Positions 23,273 to 32,713 of a DNA stretch of 64,000 nucleotides are shown here, piece after piece. A program made the translations under genes and the position numbers. The stretch comes from Oscarella lobularis (taxonomy: Eukaryota > Porifera > Homoscleromorpha > Homosclerophorida > Oscarellidae), in NCBI RefSeq assembly GCF_947507565.1, contig NC_089185.1, positions 558,001 to 622,000 on the forward strand, given 5' to 3'. Position 1 is the first letter of the stretch; every line of letters begins with the position of its first letter. Under the pieces are notes generated by a model. That model did not search any database. It saw only the letters and a program-made list of their open reading frames with translations, and was not told the DNA's origin.

Positions 23273-25064
23273 ATGGCCGACGCCGATTCTGCGACTATAG
23301 AAACGGCCGAGGTGCCCCCGCCAATGAACGACAAACCGAGCGAAGATCTCGGCGAAGACATATCGACAGAGAAGAACGGCGGCCTTTACAAAAAGATCCT
23401 CAGAGAGGGATCGGGCGACTACACGACGCCTCCCGGAAGCACAGCCATCGTCCACTACGTGGGTCAACTCACAGACGGCACGACTTTTGACTCGAGCCGA
23501 GAGCGCAAGGAACCGTTCGAATTCAGTCTCGGCGAAGGTAAGTAGGAGAAGATTAGACGGCCACGTGGTCAGAGGGGGGCGGGAGACTCACTGATAGATA
23601 TGTTTAGGAAAAGTTATCAAGGGATGGGATGTCGGTGTCGCGACGATGAAGAAAGGCGAATTGGCCGTGCTGACGTGTTCGCCCGAGTACGGCTACGGCG
23701 AGAACGGCTCGCCGCCGAAAATTCCGCCCAATGCCACGTTGAAGTTCGAAGTCGAGGTGATCGATTGGAAAGCGACTGACGTCACCGACGACGGCGGAGT
23801 CAAAATGGTTGTTTTGAAAAAAGGCGAGGGCTATGAGAAGCCGCATGATCAGGCCGAAGTGAAAGGTCGGGCAATGGTGCTTCGATTGGGGGAGACATGA
23901 CATCGATTATGTCTAGTTCACATTGTTGGTAAACACGACGGAAGAGTGTTTGAAGATCGCCACGTGGAATTCCACATGGGATCAGGTCCGCGTTTTATAA
24001 GTAATTATACGTCGTTTTGCATGCGAAGCTGTTGTGTAGGCGAGGACTCCGGCGTTGTCGAGGGCATTGAGCTTGCTCTGGAGAAGATGACGAAGGATGA
24101 GAAGGCTTTGGTGACTGTGAAACCGAAGTACGGTTACGGATCAGCCGGTTCGGCTGAGCACGGCATTCCGGCTGATGCTATTCTTGAATACGTTATTCAT
24201 TTGACTGACTTTGTCAAAGTAAGGGCCGGTGGAGGGGCGTGAATGTTTTCTCTATGTCGCTTGGGTTTAGGCAAAGGAACTTTATTCTATGAGTTTTGAG
24301 GAGAAGATGGAAGCCTGTAAAACGGCGAAGGAAAAGGGGAATGAATTTTTTAAGGTGCTGATTTTACTCTGTGTATTTTTTTTCCTGATCTAAACGAGAT
24401 TCTTGCGCGTTGTGTTTAGTCCGGTGCCTATCATCGAGCCGTGAAGGAATACAAGCGAATTGACAAAATTTTTGATTCGTTGTATGAGGAGAAAGAGAAG
24501 GAGGATGCTAAGCCGATTCATCTTGCCGGTTTTCTTAATCTGGCCGCTTGTCACCTAAAACTAAACGATCACTTAGAAGCAGCGAAAGCGTGCGACAAGG
24601 TACGAGTTAGTCAACTAATCAATCGAATTTCCTACCGGACTCGTTTCAGGCGATTGAATTGGATGGAGAGAACGTAAAGGCGCATTTTAGAAGAGGCCAA
24701 GTGAGTTTTACTGTAAATTTTCTCTCCTTTTTTCTCAGTCACTGTCTTTTTGCCAAAGGCTCGGCTTGTCCTTCAAGATTTCAGTGACGCTAAAGCGGAT
24801 TTCAAAAAGGTGCTCCAGCTGGATCCCAAGAATAGAGCGGCTCGAGATCAGCTGGTAGTAGTTAATCAGAAAACAGCACAAGTGGCCGCAAAAGAACGCC
24901 AACTCTACTCTCGAATGTTCAAGATGTCTAAAGACGACAAGCCAGTGACGACGTCAAATGCTCAAACGGAAAGTAAGGAAACAAAAGACGAGAAAAAGGA
25001 GGAGGAGGAGGAGGCCAAAGTCGACAGCGAGAATCAGCCTGCTACAGGAACGGTCGAAGCTTGA
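23273..25064 (+). CDS. FKBP4: FKBP4/5-like peptidyl-prolyl isomerase with TPR repeats
   Basis: Multi-exon. The ATG at 23273 ([14 protein letters not shown]) is preferred over an upstream in-frame ATG that lies against FIG4. FKBP domain 1 is complete ([44 protein letters not shown]). A second FKBP domain follows ([36 protein letters not shown]), then three TPR units ([48 protein letters not shown]) and a Lys/Glu-rich tail. This is the FKBP51/FKBP52 layout: an Hsp90 co-chaperone that binds the Hsp90 EEVD end through its TPRs. Whether it is closer to FKBP4 or FKBP5 cannot be decided; the split is vertebrate. Confidence 0.92.
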
Positions 25065-25245
25065 TATTGTGACGACTTCTCCTTGGTTGTGACACTGTCT
25101 ACCTATTTGTCTGTGTCTGTGCTACTTTTGTATTAGCGCTCCACTGTCTTCTTTCTCTGTGCCTGTGACCGTTGGTTTGATCTTAGAAGAAGAAGAGTCT
25201 TAGTATAAAAAAGTTGAGACTTCGAAAACCTTTGTGGTATATAAA

Positions 25246-27635
25246 TCACGTCTGGCTTAGTGAAGAAGAGACGTCCGATAATTCGGTGTTTGCCATCCAC
25301 CAATCCAATTCGCCGATCATTGCGCAAAGGGGCTCCTCTAGGTTGACTTCAATATTATGGGTCTCCGGAACCATTTGAACTCCGGGCTGTGGTGGATCCA
25401 AGACTTCGCGATAAGACATTGCCAAGGTAAGCTTGAAAGGATTATTTGCTTCCTGAATTAAACATACTGATTTAATTGAAAGTTTCTCATTGGCATTGGT
25501 TTGTCCTACCAAACGTTGGATGTGATGAAGCTCCATTTCCACCACGTAAGTTGAAGCCTTATCCGGTCCCTTCTGCGTTACAACCTTAGCTTCGATTCTC
25601 TTTAAAAGTTCGAGAATAGGATATAACGTATTCAGATCAGTGTCTTCCTGTCACTTGCCTTATTGCTAACTCCAGCCGGACGCAGACGGAAATCTTCAAT
25701 ACGAAACGAATTCTTGTTTGCAATGAAAAACGTCACCCGAAGAACGTTGCCAAATGTGGGACAAAACATGAGCTTCAGGCTAAATCCCTTGACTGTTAGA
25801 TGCTTTTCATGGCTGGCCAATGAAAGACCTAATCAAAAAACGTACGTACGGTTACCTATTTCATTTGCCTTATCTTACTGGTGAGTTCTGGTGGTCCAGG
25901 TACGCGATCAGTCAATTTGCAATCTCTTATTAAATTTATCATCACAGCTGGAACTTGAACGGGACCACGCTCTCTCAGAATATCTGCAAATCTGATGTAT
26001 AAGAAGAAGAACAAGAACTGCAGTTGCATTGTGCATACCTTGAGAAGCGAGTTTAAGAATTCGCTCAACCGGTTCGTCTTGTCGCAAATACTTCTTCAAA
26101 CTACTCACGTAGACACTGTTCCTTGAAGGTAACTCTGCCAGAGGCGATTTTGGTTCAAAAGCTTTCATTGCTCGAGACCTAGAGACGGGAGGTGAACACT
26201 CTGTGGGAAAAAAACGCTGCCGTAGCACGCACGTTGAATATGCAAAGACGGTGTTCCCTCTGGCTCTGAGATTGATGGAGCGTCGAGTAGCACGCCCTTC
26301 ATCGCTGTTTCCACTTAGACTAAAAAGATAATAAAGCAAGACGTGCACAGAATAATATTGTTGAGAGAGCTTTTAGTACCGTTTTCTGCACGTGTCGACT
26401 ATGATGAGATTCATTGCGGTATTACACTCCTGAATTGTGTCCAACACGGTCTCCTGCAACGGAATGCACTCGTCTGGTTGGGGTGGAGAAAATGAAGCGT
26501 CGACTGGCATAAGAAACGTCTCGGGCTCTCGGCGATGAAATCCCTCAAAGCCGTGGCCAGCAAAAAAGAAGACGACGTACACGTGAGGTTCTATAAAGAT
26601 AGAGATAGAGTAGCTGCAATTAAAACATTATCCAATCATTAATTGCTTATTTGTTTGAAGAACGACAAAAAAAAGCCGGTGTGTATTGGTACCAATTGTG
26701 AGTGCTATCTTACTCAGTTGCATTGTGAAAGCGATAATGGCTCGGCAAAACTCCTCCTTTGTCAAATCAACCAGATCGAAAACCTGGTAACAATGAATGC
26801 GTTTCGTTTCTGCATGCCCCAAACATCTGCACCTTGAATCCCAGCTCTTTTAGCTCTCTTTTTAGGTCTTTTACGTCAAGATGTGGCGTATTTAGCTGCC
26901 AAGGAGGACCATAATTTTGGTTTCCAATCAAAAGAGCGACCTTTCCTTGAACTAGAAAGCACACCTTCAAAAAGTCTCAACACGAGAAAATTCGTCTAAC
27001 CTGGCCTGTCAAGATCCTCTTTCCTAATGCAAGTGTTCAAAAAAGTATCGTCATCGTCATCGTCGTCGTCGTCGTCATCTTCATCATCATCATCGTCCTG
27101 ATGATAAGTTTCTTCTACTGGTGCCGAAGGTGTTGGAAATGCATGAGGTTGAGCCAAAGATGAAACTAAATTGAAAGCAGATGAAATCGAAATGGCATAG
27201 TGCGAAGGAATTCTCACAGTTTTCCATACTTTCCTCGTACGAGGGCGGGAAATGAACATCTACAAAGAAACTGAATGGTGATACCGAAGGGAGGAGCTTA
27301 CATATCGAAAGTAGGAGGAGCCTCGTTGTACCTATTCTCAGATATTTCTCGATTACTTCCATGACGTCTTCTCTCTGCATTGTGCGAAGGATTTCGTACA
27401 GTTCGAAAAGCGTCATTTGGGGATGCAACGTCAGATGATGTCTCAGGACGTACTCGCACGGATTTCTTTCTCGCTGCTCGATCAATTGGATTTCACGCCA
27501 TCCGAATAATCCTAAATGATCTGCGAGCGTTCTCCAGTCCTTTCCTTCAAGTCGCAGGTTGAGAAAATTAAAGAGTTTATTTCTCGCATCGTGGCAGTGA
27601 TCCAGGAAGTCGGAGAGAAGTCTCGCCTGCGCCAT
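25246..27635 (-). CDS. MALT1: MALT1-type paracaspase
   Basis: Multi-exon. The N-terminus is a death domain (LRLEGKDWRTLADHLGLFGW). A short linker follows with PPSYEESMEN, a PPxY motif, and a run of more than 15 Asp/Glu residues. The caspase-like domain starts at KVALLIGNQNYGPPW, with the catalytic histidine in VVFFFAGHGFEGF and the catalytic cysteine in LIIVDTCRKR, the MALT1 form of that site; GNTVFAYSTC follows. A C-terminal beta-rich region (25246 to about 25800) matches the position of the MALT1 Ig3 domain. MALT1 cleaves after arginine and works with BCL10/CARD proteins in NF-kB signalling. The Ig pair between death and caspase domains in vertebrates is not visible. Confidence 0.88.
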
Positions 27636-27705
27636 AAAGGTACTTTTTTTGCGAACCTAACGCACACTACCGGTAGTCGGAAAGGCGTGGCTGTCCTCGG
27701 AATCA
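27636..27705. promoter_or_regulatory. Divergent region, paracaspase / GNAT gene
   Basis: Seventy bases separate the two start codons, and both genes must be driven from here or from inside each other. No TATA box is seen. Confidence 0.4.
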
Positions 27706-28716
27706 ATGACCAGCGAAGTGCGTCCGTTGCGTTCGGACGAATTGGAGAACTGGTTCGACTTTCTCGCCCGCGCTTTTGCCGAGAAGGGAACACCGAGAAC
27801 CTACTTCGTATCCCACGTGAAAAACGATCCGTGGATGGACGTTGGCGGCGTTCTGGGAGCATTTTGCGACGAAGGAACACTCGCAAGCACTCTCCGCATC
27901 TTCGTGCGAAGAACCTACATTAACGGAAGCGCTCATTTGACGGGCGGCATAGGAGAAGTGAGCACGCATCCGTCGTACAGAAATCGAGGATTGAGTGCCG
28001 CGCTTCTGAGCGAGGCACTCGAGTGGATGAACGCGAGGTCCTATTCCCTTTCCATGCTCCACTCGTCCCGTCTACCCATTCGGCAAATATACGCTCGTCG
28101 CGGTTGGAAAACGGTTCCCGTTCAGTACACTACAGCGAGGATTTCTAAGATTCTTCTCAAATCCCAAAGGTCCTCGTTTTTGCTGGATTTTCACAATGGG
28201 GAGCACGTCAAGATGATTATGGAGTTGTATCTGAAAAAAGCTCCCATTTTGAATGGAGCTATTGTGAGGGATAGTGAGGACTACTGGCGATTATGGATCC
28301 AGCACGAGATGAATAGACGTTCAGCAATTGCAATTGGCTTGGCTGCTGCAGAAAAATCCTCGATCTTGATCTCGTACATCATTGCTGGGTTGCAGTCTTC
28401 AGGTGGCGTTGAAGTCTACGAGTACATCAGTGAAAGAAACGACAAAGGCACCTATTTGTCTCTACTGCATGACGTTGTGATGCGCTTGAATGACGGCGGC
28501 GTTTCACTGGAAGTGACTTCACCTGACTGCATGGTGCCACGTGCCTGGGTGGAGAGTTTTTCCGACGAGTGCTGCAGTAGCAAGGACGAGGGGTGCATGT
28601 ATCGAATAATAGGCCGTCCAGAGAACTCAGCAGTTGAAAATTTCGTAAATCAAAGATTCACGCCCACCACAGGAGAAATTCCCAAGACGATGTTTTCTAA
28701 ATTAGACTCAATTTAG
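27706..28716 (+). CDS. GNAT-family N-acetyltransferase, one exon
   Basis: A 336-residue uninterrupted frame. The GNAT core is in the first half: the acetyl-CoA-binding segment is GEVSTHPSYRNRGLSAALLS, followed by ALEWMNARSYSLSMLHSS and the YARRGW element near the end of the fold. The second half is a further domain that I do not recognise, as in the two-domain Eis-like GNATs. The substrate is unknown. The absence of introns beside intron-rich genes might reflect retroposition or transfer from bacteria, but base composition looks like the neighbours and I do not claim either. Confidence 0.75.
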   Translation: MTSEVRPLRSDELENWFDFLARAFAEKGTPRTYFVSHVKNDPWMDVGGVLGAFCDEGTLASTLRIFVRRTYINGSAHLTGGIGEVSTHPSYRNRGLSAALLSEALEWMNARSYSLSMLHSSRLPIRQIYARRGWKTVPVQYTTARISKILLKSQRSSFLLDFHNGEHVKMIMELYLKKAPILNGAIVRDSEDYWRLWIQHEMNRRSAIAIGLAAAEKSSILISYIIAGLQSSGGVEVYEYISERNDKGTYLSLLHDVVMRLNDGGVSLEVTSPDCMVPRAWVESFSDECCSSKDEGCMYRIIGRPENSAVENFVNQRFTPTTGEIPKTMFSKLDSI

Positions 28717-28885
28717 AAGGGTTGCGCGATCCCAGTACAGTAACTAAATGCATACTGAAGAATCAATATGTTGATAGAAAACACAACACGGCAAGGCGCT
28801 GGCTGACTAGTGACCAAAAATCAAGCCAAAAGCGAAAGTTCTAACATCAATGCTGTATAAAACGCATGCTTTATTCGCGTCTATG

Positions 28886-31800
28886 TCAAATCGGGCCAAA
28901 CGGGTCTGATGGGCGCTGCTGCTGTGGCGGCGGCTGAGACATTCCCATCATCGATGGCTGACCGGAGAACGGCTGCTGCATTCCCATGCCAGCCGCCGGC
29001 CTCATTCCCATTCCCATTCCCATGCCCATGCCCATCCCCATACTTGGTTGTTGCATTCCCACTCCCATTCCCATGCCCATGCCCATGCTCGGCTGCTGCA
29101 TGCCCATCGTATTATACATCGGTTGCCCTGGCGGCTGCGAAAACAAGGCGTGCCGTAAGCATATGAAAAACAATACGTCGAATACTTTACCCTCATTTGC
29201 ATTTGAGGCTGGCCCACCTGCTGCGGAAAGTGGCCACCGTACAGAGGACTATTCCAATCGGCAGAACCACCTCCTCCCACCTATAAAGAGAATGTCGATC
29301 TGGTACTGTTAGTTCAAAAAGGAGCGTGCCTGCTGTTGTTGCTGTTGCTGCGTTGATCCTTGAGATATGAGAGGAGTCCAATTAGCGCCACCCGTTTTCT
29401 GCTTGTTGGGTTCTTTCCACTGATGTTGGGTTCTGTAAAAGAAATACGACGTAGCAATTACCTCTCTGAAGATCAATCGAGCGCTCTCGTTCTACTTTGG
29501 TGCGACACCAGTCGTAGTTCTGCTCAAGTTGAGATCTGCAGATGTGAATGACGTAAAAGAAATTCTTATACAGATAAATAAGAAACCTTCTATTGCTTGA
29601 TTCAGTCCGCTGCTCAGATCTCCTCCAAGTCGCTTTTTCTGCGCTTCATCTGGTTGAGATGATAGCTGGCCAATTCTAACCGGTTCAAGGACATCTCCCA
29701 AGGCTGCAGCTGCAACTGACGGGGGAGCAGCAGCGGCGGCAGAAGGAGGAGCCGCAGCAGGAGCAGTGGTACTAGCAGAAAACTGGTCAAAATTGGCAGA
29801 AAAACCGCCACCACCTCCAGCTAAAATTACGTCTTCGCAAATGCCTGAAAAGAAGCTAATAAATATATACCTCCCCAGGAATTTGTTGCATTTCCAAACG
29901 GATCGAAGGTCTGCTGCGGTTGCTGTGCGGGAGTGGATTGAACCGCTGGCTGTTGAAGAATTGGTGCAGCTCCAAACGCCGAAGCCAAATCGGCCAAGTC
30001 GTTTGATCCCGTCTGCTGTTGCTGTTGCTGCTGTTGACGTTGCTACACGCGTCGACACTGAAAATTGCCCAGGCAAACCTATTTGAGAGGTCTCACTTTC
30101 AAAGCCAAAAGACGAGCCCGTTCTTCCTCCAGTTGTCGTTTCTTGATAGCAATTTGTTCGGGTGTCATTTTGGCACCTGCGGCTTCCGGAGCTGGAACCG
30201 TAGCGGAAGGAGCCTGCGCGACAACGGCGGGTCTGCCTCCGTCGGTTTCAGATCCCATATGAGCTTTCATCAAGACGTCACTGCTAAATTAGTCACTTCA
30301 TTGAACTGAAGACCTACTACAAAATAAATATTTACGTCGGTAGACTTTCAACCTTTACTCCTTTTTCAAGGGCTCGTGCGTGTTCCTCCAGCGTCTCGAG
30401 AAGACTCCCCGGCGGCTACAATAGAAGTACACGTGACTTCCGCAAAGACAGGCGTCTTCCTACCTTTGTCAAGCTTGGCATCTCTTCCCTGTCGACGCCC
30501 ACATCCTAAAACAAAGAATACTAACGGATACAAGGATGTGGTCACAATGTGGCCACCTCGGCGATCTTGATAAAGTCGCTGACACGATCCATGCGACCTA
30601 GAAATTTTCGATAGCTGCTAACCGCTTCTCTACATTGCATCCTTTTCAACTCGTAGAATTTCTCTGCAAAACAAAATGAAACGAATGTCACAGCCGCTAT
30701 CGCAATTAATCCTATGTTTACCTAAGAGATTTATAATGGCATCATTGTAGCAGGCAAATAATTTGATCAAATCCTAGAAAAAGAAAAACGTTTTTTCAGC
30801 AGCTTTGCTGTGAAACGGCTGGGTCACCTTGAAGAGTACGAGGAAGGCGGCATTGATCACTCCATTAGTCAATTCAGATGATGTCACCTAGAAAAGAAAA
30901 ACATGAAAAATTGCCTATAACTGATAAGAATCTACGTACGTCAACGGCCAGCAGGGCATCGAGCTGATTTTCCAGCACGGGAAGAGCCTTGAAGAGCTTC
31001 AGAAGAAAATAACGTGACATCGATATAAAGCAGAGAGAAATTCAACCGCGCACTTTTTGAGCGTCGACGGTTCGCAGGACGCCGTCTTCCTTCCTGTAGA
31101 GAGCGCCGATGACGAAAAAATGACGTCAGAAACAGATTCCCCCAACAAACTCACCCTCGTTTTATTCGACAAAAATCGTAGCCCATTTGCCTGTAAGAGA
31201 AGGCCTTCTGATTCAAATAGGCCGAATATCGTCGAATGAACGTCGACATGTCGCGAGCTAAAAAAAAAACAAAAAAGAAAGTCGCGAGGAGGAGCGAGGA
31301 GAGATCGTCTCACATTGAACGTTGCTTCGATCGAGAAAATTATCCAAAGAAAAGAGAGGCGTGCGCGAAGCCAAATATTGGATAAATCGCTGCGAAGGAG
31401 CAAAGGAGCGTTATTAGTTAGGATGCGCCCACCCCCGCTCGGCTCGGCCGCGCGGCCGCGCCCCTCTCTCGCTCCACTTTAGCACAAGGCCGGCGGTTTC
31501 GCGGCGGCGACGACGCAACCGGAGCGGAAAAGGCGCGCGCGCGCGCGCGCACCGGTACACGCGTGACTGAGACGCGAGTGTATTGCGACGATATCGTCGA
31601 TTCGATGCGGATCCCACCCCCTGCGACGACGAATCGGAATTCTATCGAATTCTCTCCTCTCACCTCGTGTCCTCGAATCATGACGTTGTGGCAGGTGATG
31701 AGCGCTTTGAAGACGACGACCCAACTCGTGTTCTGCGATCTCGCGAACAGTTCGTCGCCGATTAGGGGCAGCGACTGGGTCGGATTGTGCGTGAGAGAGA

Positions 31801-32026
31801 TGAGAACTGGGAATGCAAAGACGATTTGCGAACGACGCTCGGAAGCGGACGACGTGCAGCGCAGTGCGACGTTGCGTTGCGCTGCGCGACGGCGCATCGT
31901 CTCACCTTCGATGTGTTTGCGCTTGGGGCCGATTACTTCGTGGCTTGACGCTTTCGCGACGGTTCTTGCAACGGGTTGACCCGTCATGGCCAGCATGCCG
32001 GCCTGGATTTTGTCGACGACGGACAT
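28886..32026 (-). CDS. PICALM: PICALM/AP180 clathrin assembly protein
   Basis: Many exons. The first (MSVVDKIQAGMLAMTGQPV, then KASSHEVIGPKRKH) carries the ANTH-domain PI(4,5)P2-binding signature K-X9-K-X-K-H. SWVVVFKALITCHNVMIRG belongs to the same domain. The C-terminal half has the usual endocytic peptides: TFDPFGNATNSWG and a terminal SDPFGPI, both DPF motifs for AP2. Gln/Ala-rich exons (29600-30060) and a Met/Gly/Gln repeat exon follow the same trend as the family's disordered tail. The protein links membrane, AP2 and clathrin during coat formation. Two introns hold GC-rich sequence, including a (GC)n run near 31530. Confidence 0.9.
28978..29110 (-). repeat. Met-Gly repeat encoding region in the PICALM tail
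   Basis: The minus strand encodes repeated GMGMGMGMG blocks separated by MQQPS. At DNA level these are tandem hexamers of the ATGGGC/ATGGGA type, a likely site of length variation. Confidence 0.8.
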
Positions 32027-32187
32027 TGGCGACTCAAGGGGGGACGTGGGGAGACGTGGGGCCTTGTTTTAATCTTAGCCGGGACCTTTTCGCTGCGTTT
32101 AGCGTGCGTCGCAGACTACGTCGAGTTTTTTCACGTGCGACATTTTTAGCTTACAACACCTACTATCTCACTGCATTCACGTCAATT

Positions 32188-32649
32188 CTACTGTTCCTTT
32201 GATTTTTCCGGTTTCGAAAGCCAATAATGAAGAATTAGTAATAGGCCCAGCACGATCGCTGGAACAGTCGATGCAATAGGTTGTTGGAGGGCGATGTGTG
32301 TGTAAACGGCTCCGATCATGACGATTATGAGTACGGCGTTGACGATGCGGCGAGCAGACGGCGACCCGAAAAGTAAAACGACTGATGAAAGAAATTCCGT
32401 AATTCCGACGACGAGTCTGTACACGTCTGGGTTGACTTCGATTCCAAAAGGAAGTGATTTTGTAGCGAATGTCACAAACTCCTTTCTCTGCACGAAAAAA
32501 ATTAAAATAAGGTTTCGAGCAGACGTGGAATTCAGCGCCAGAGGTACCATTTCCTCGGCATGCGGAACCAGGTCTGAAGGCACGATTTTGAGCGTGCCGG
32601 CGCTGAAAAACGCGAGAGCGAGAAAAACGCGAATGATCTGCACCAACAT
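32188..32649 (-). CDS. TMEM35/DoxX-like small membrane protein
   Basis: Two exons: the intron starts after HAEEM and the second exon opens with RKEFVTFATKSLPFG, which removes a poor, Ser/Ile-rich read-through segment and restores the family alignment. About 130 residues with four membrane spans (first: IIRVFLALAFFSAGTLKIVP). The pattern of a short GTxKLxP motif, KSLPFGIEVNPDVYRLVVGI and a basic C-terminus fits TMEM35A/B. Human TMEM35A (NACHO) is an ER chaperone for nicotinic receptors; the role in an animal without neurons is open. Its start is 64 bases from that of WDR3. Confidence 0.75.
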   Translation of the reverse strand: MLVQIIRVFLALAFFSAGTLKIVPSDLVPHAEEMVPLALNSTSARNLILIFFVQRKEFVTFATKSLPFGIEVNPDVYRLVVGITEFLSSVVLLFGSPSARRIVNAVLIIVMIGAVYTHIALQQPIASTVPAIVLGLLLILHYWLSKPEKSKEQ

Positions 32650-32713
32650 ACTCGTCTAGCAAGAGGAAATATCAATGATTCCATTCCCTTTTCGAGTCCC
32701 CGTCTGTAAGATC
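32650..32713. promoter_or_regulatory. Divergent promoter region, TMEM35-like / WDR3
   Basis: Sixty-four bases separate the start codons of the two divergent genes; no TATA box is seen. Confidence 0.4.
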
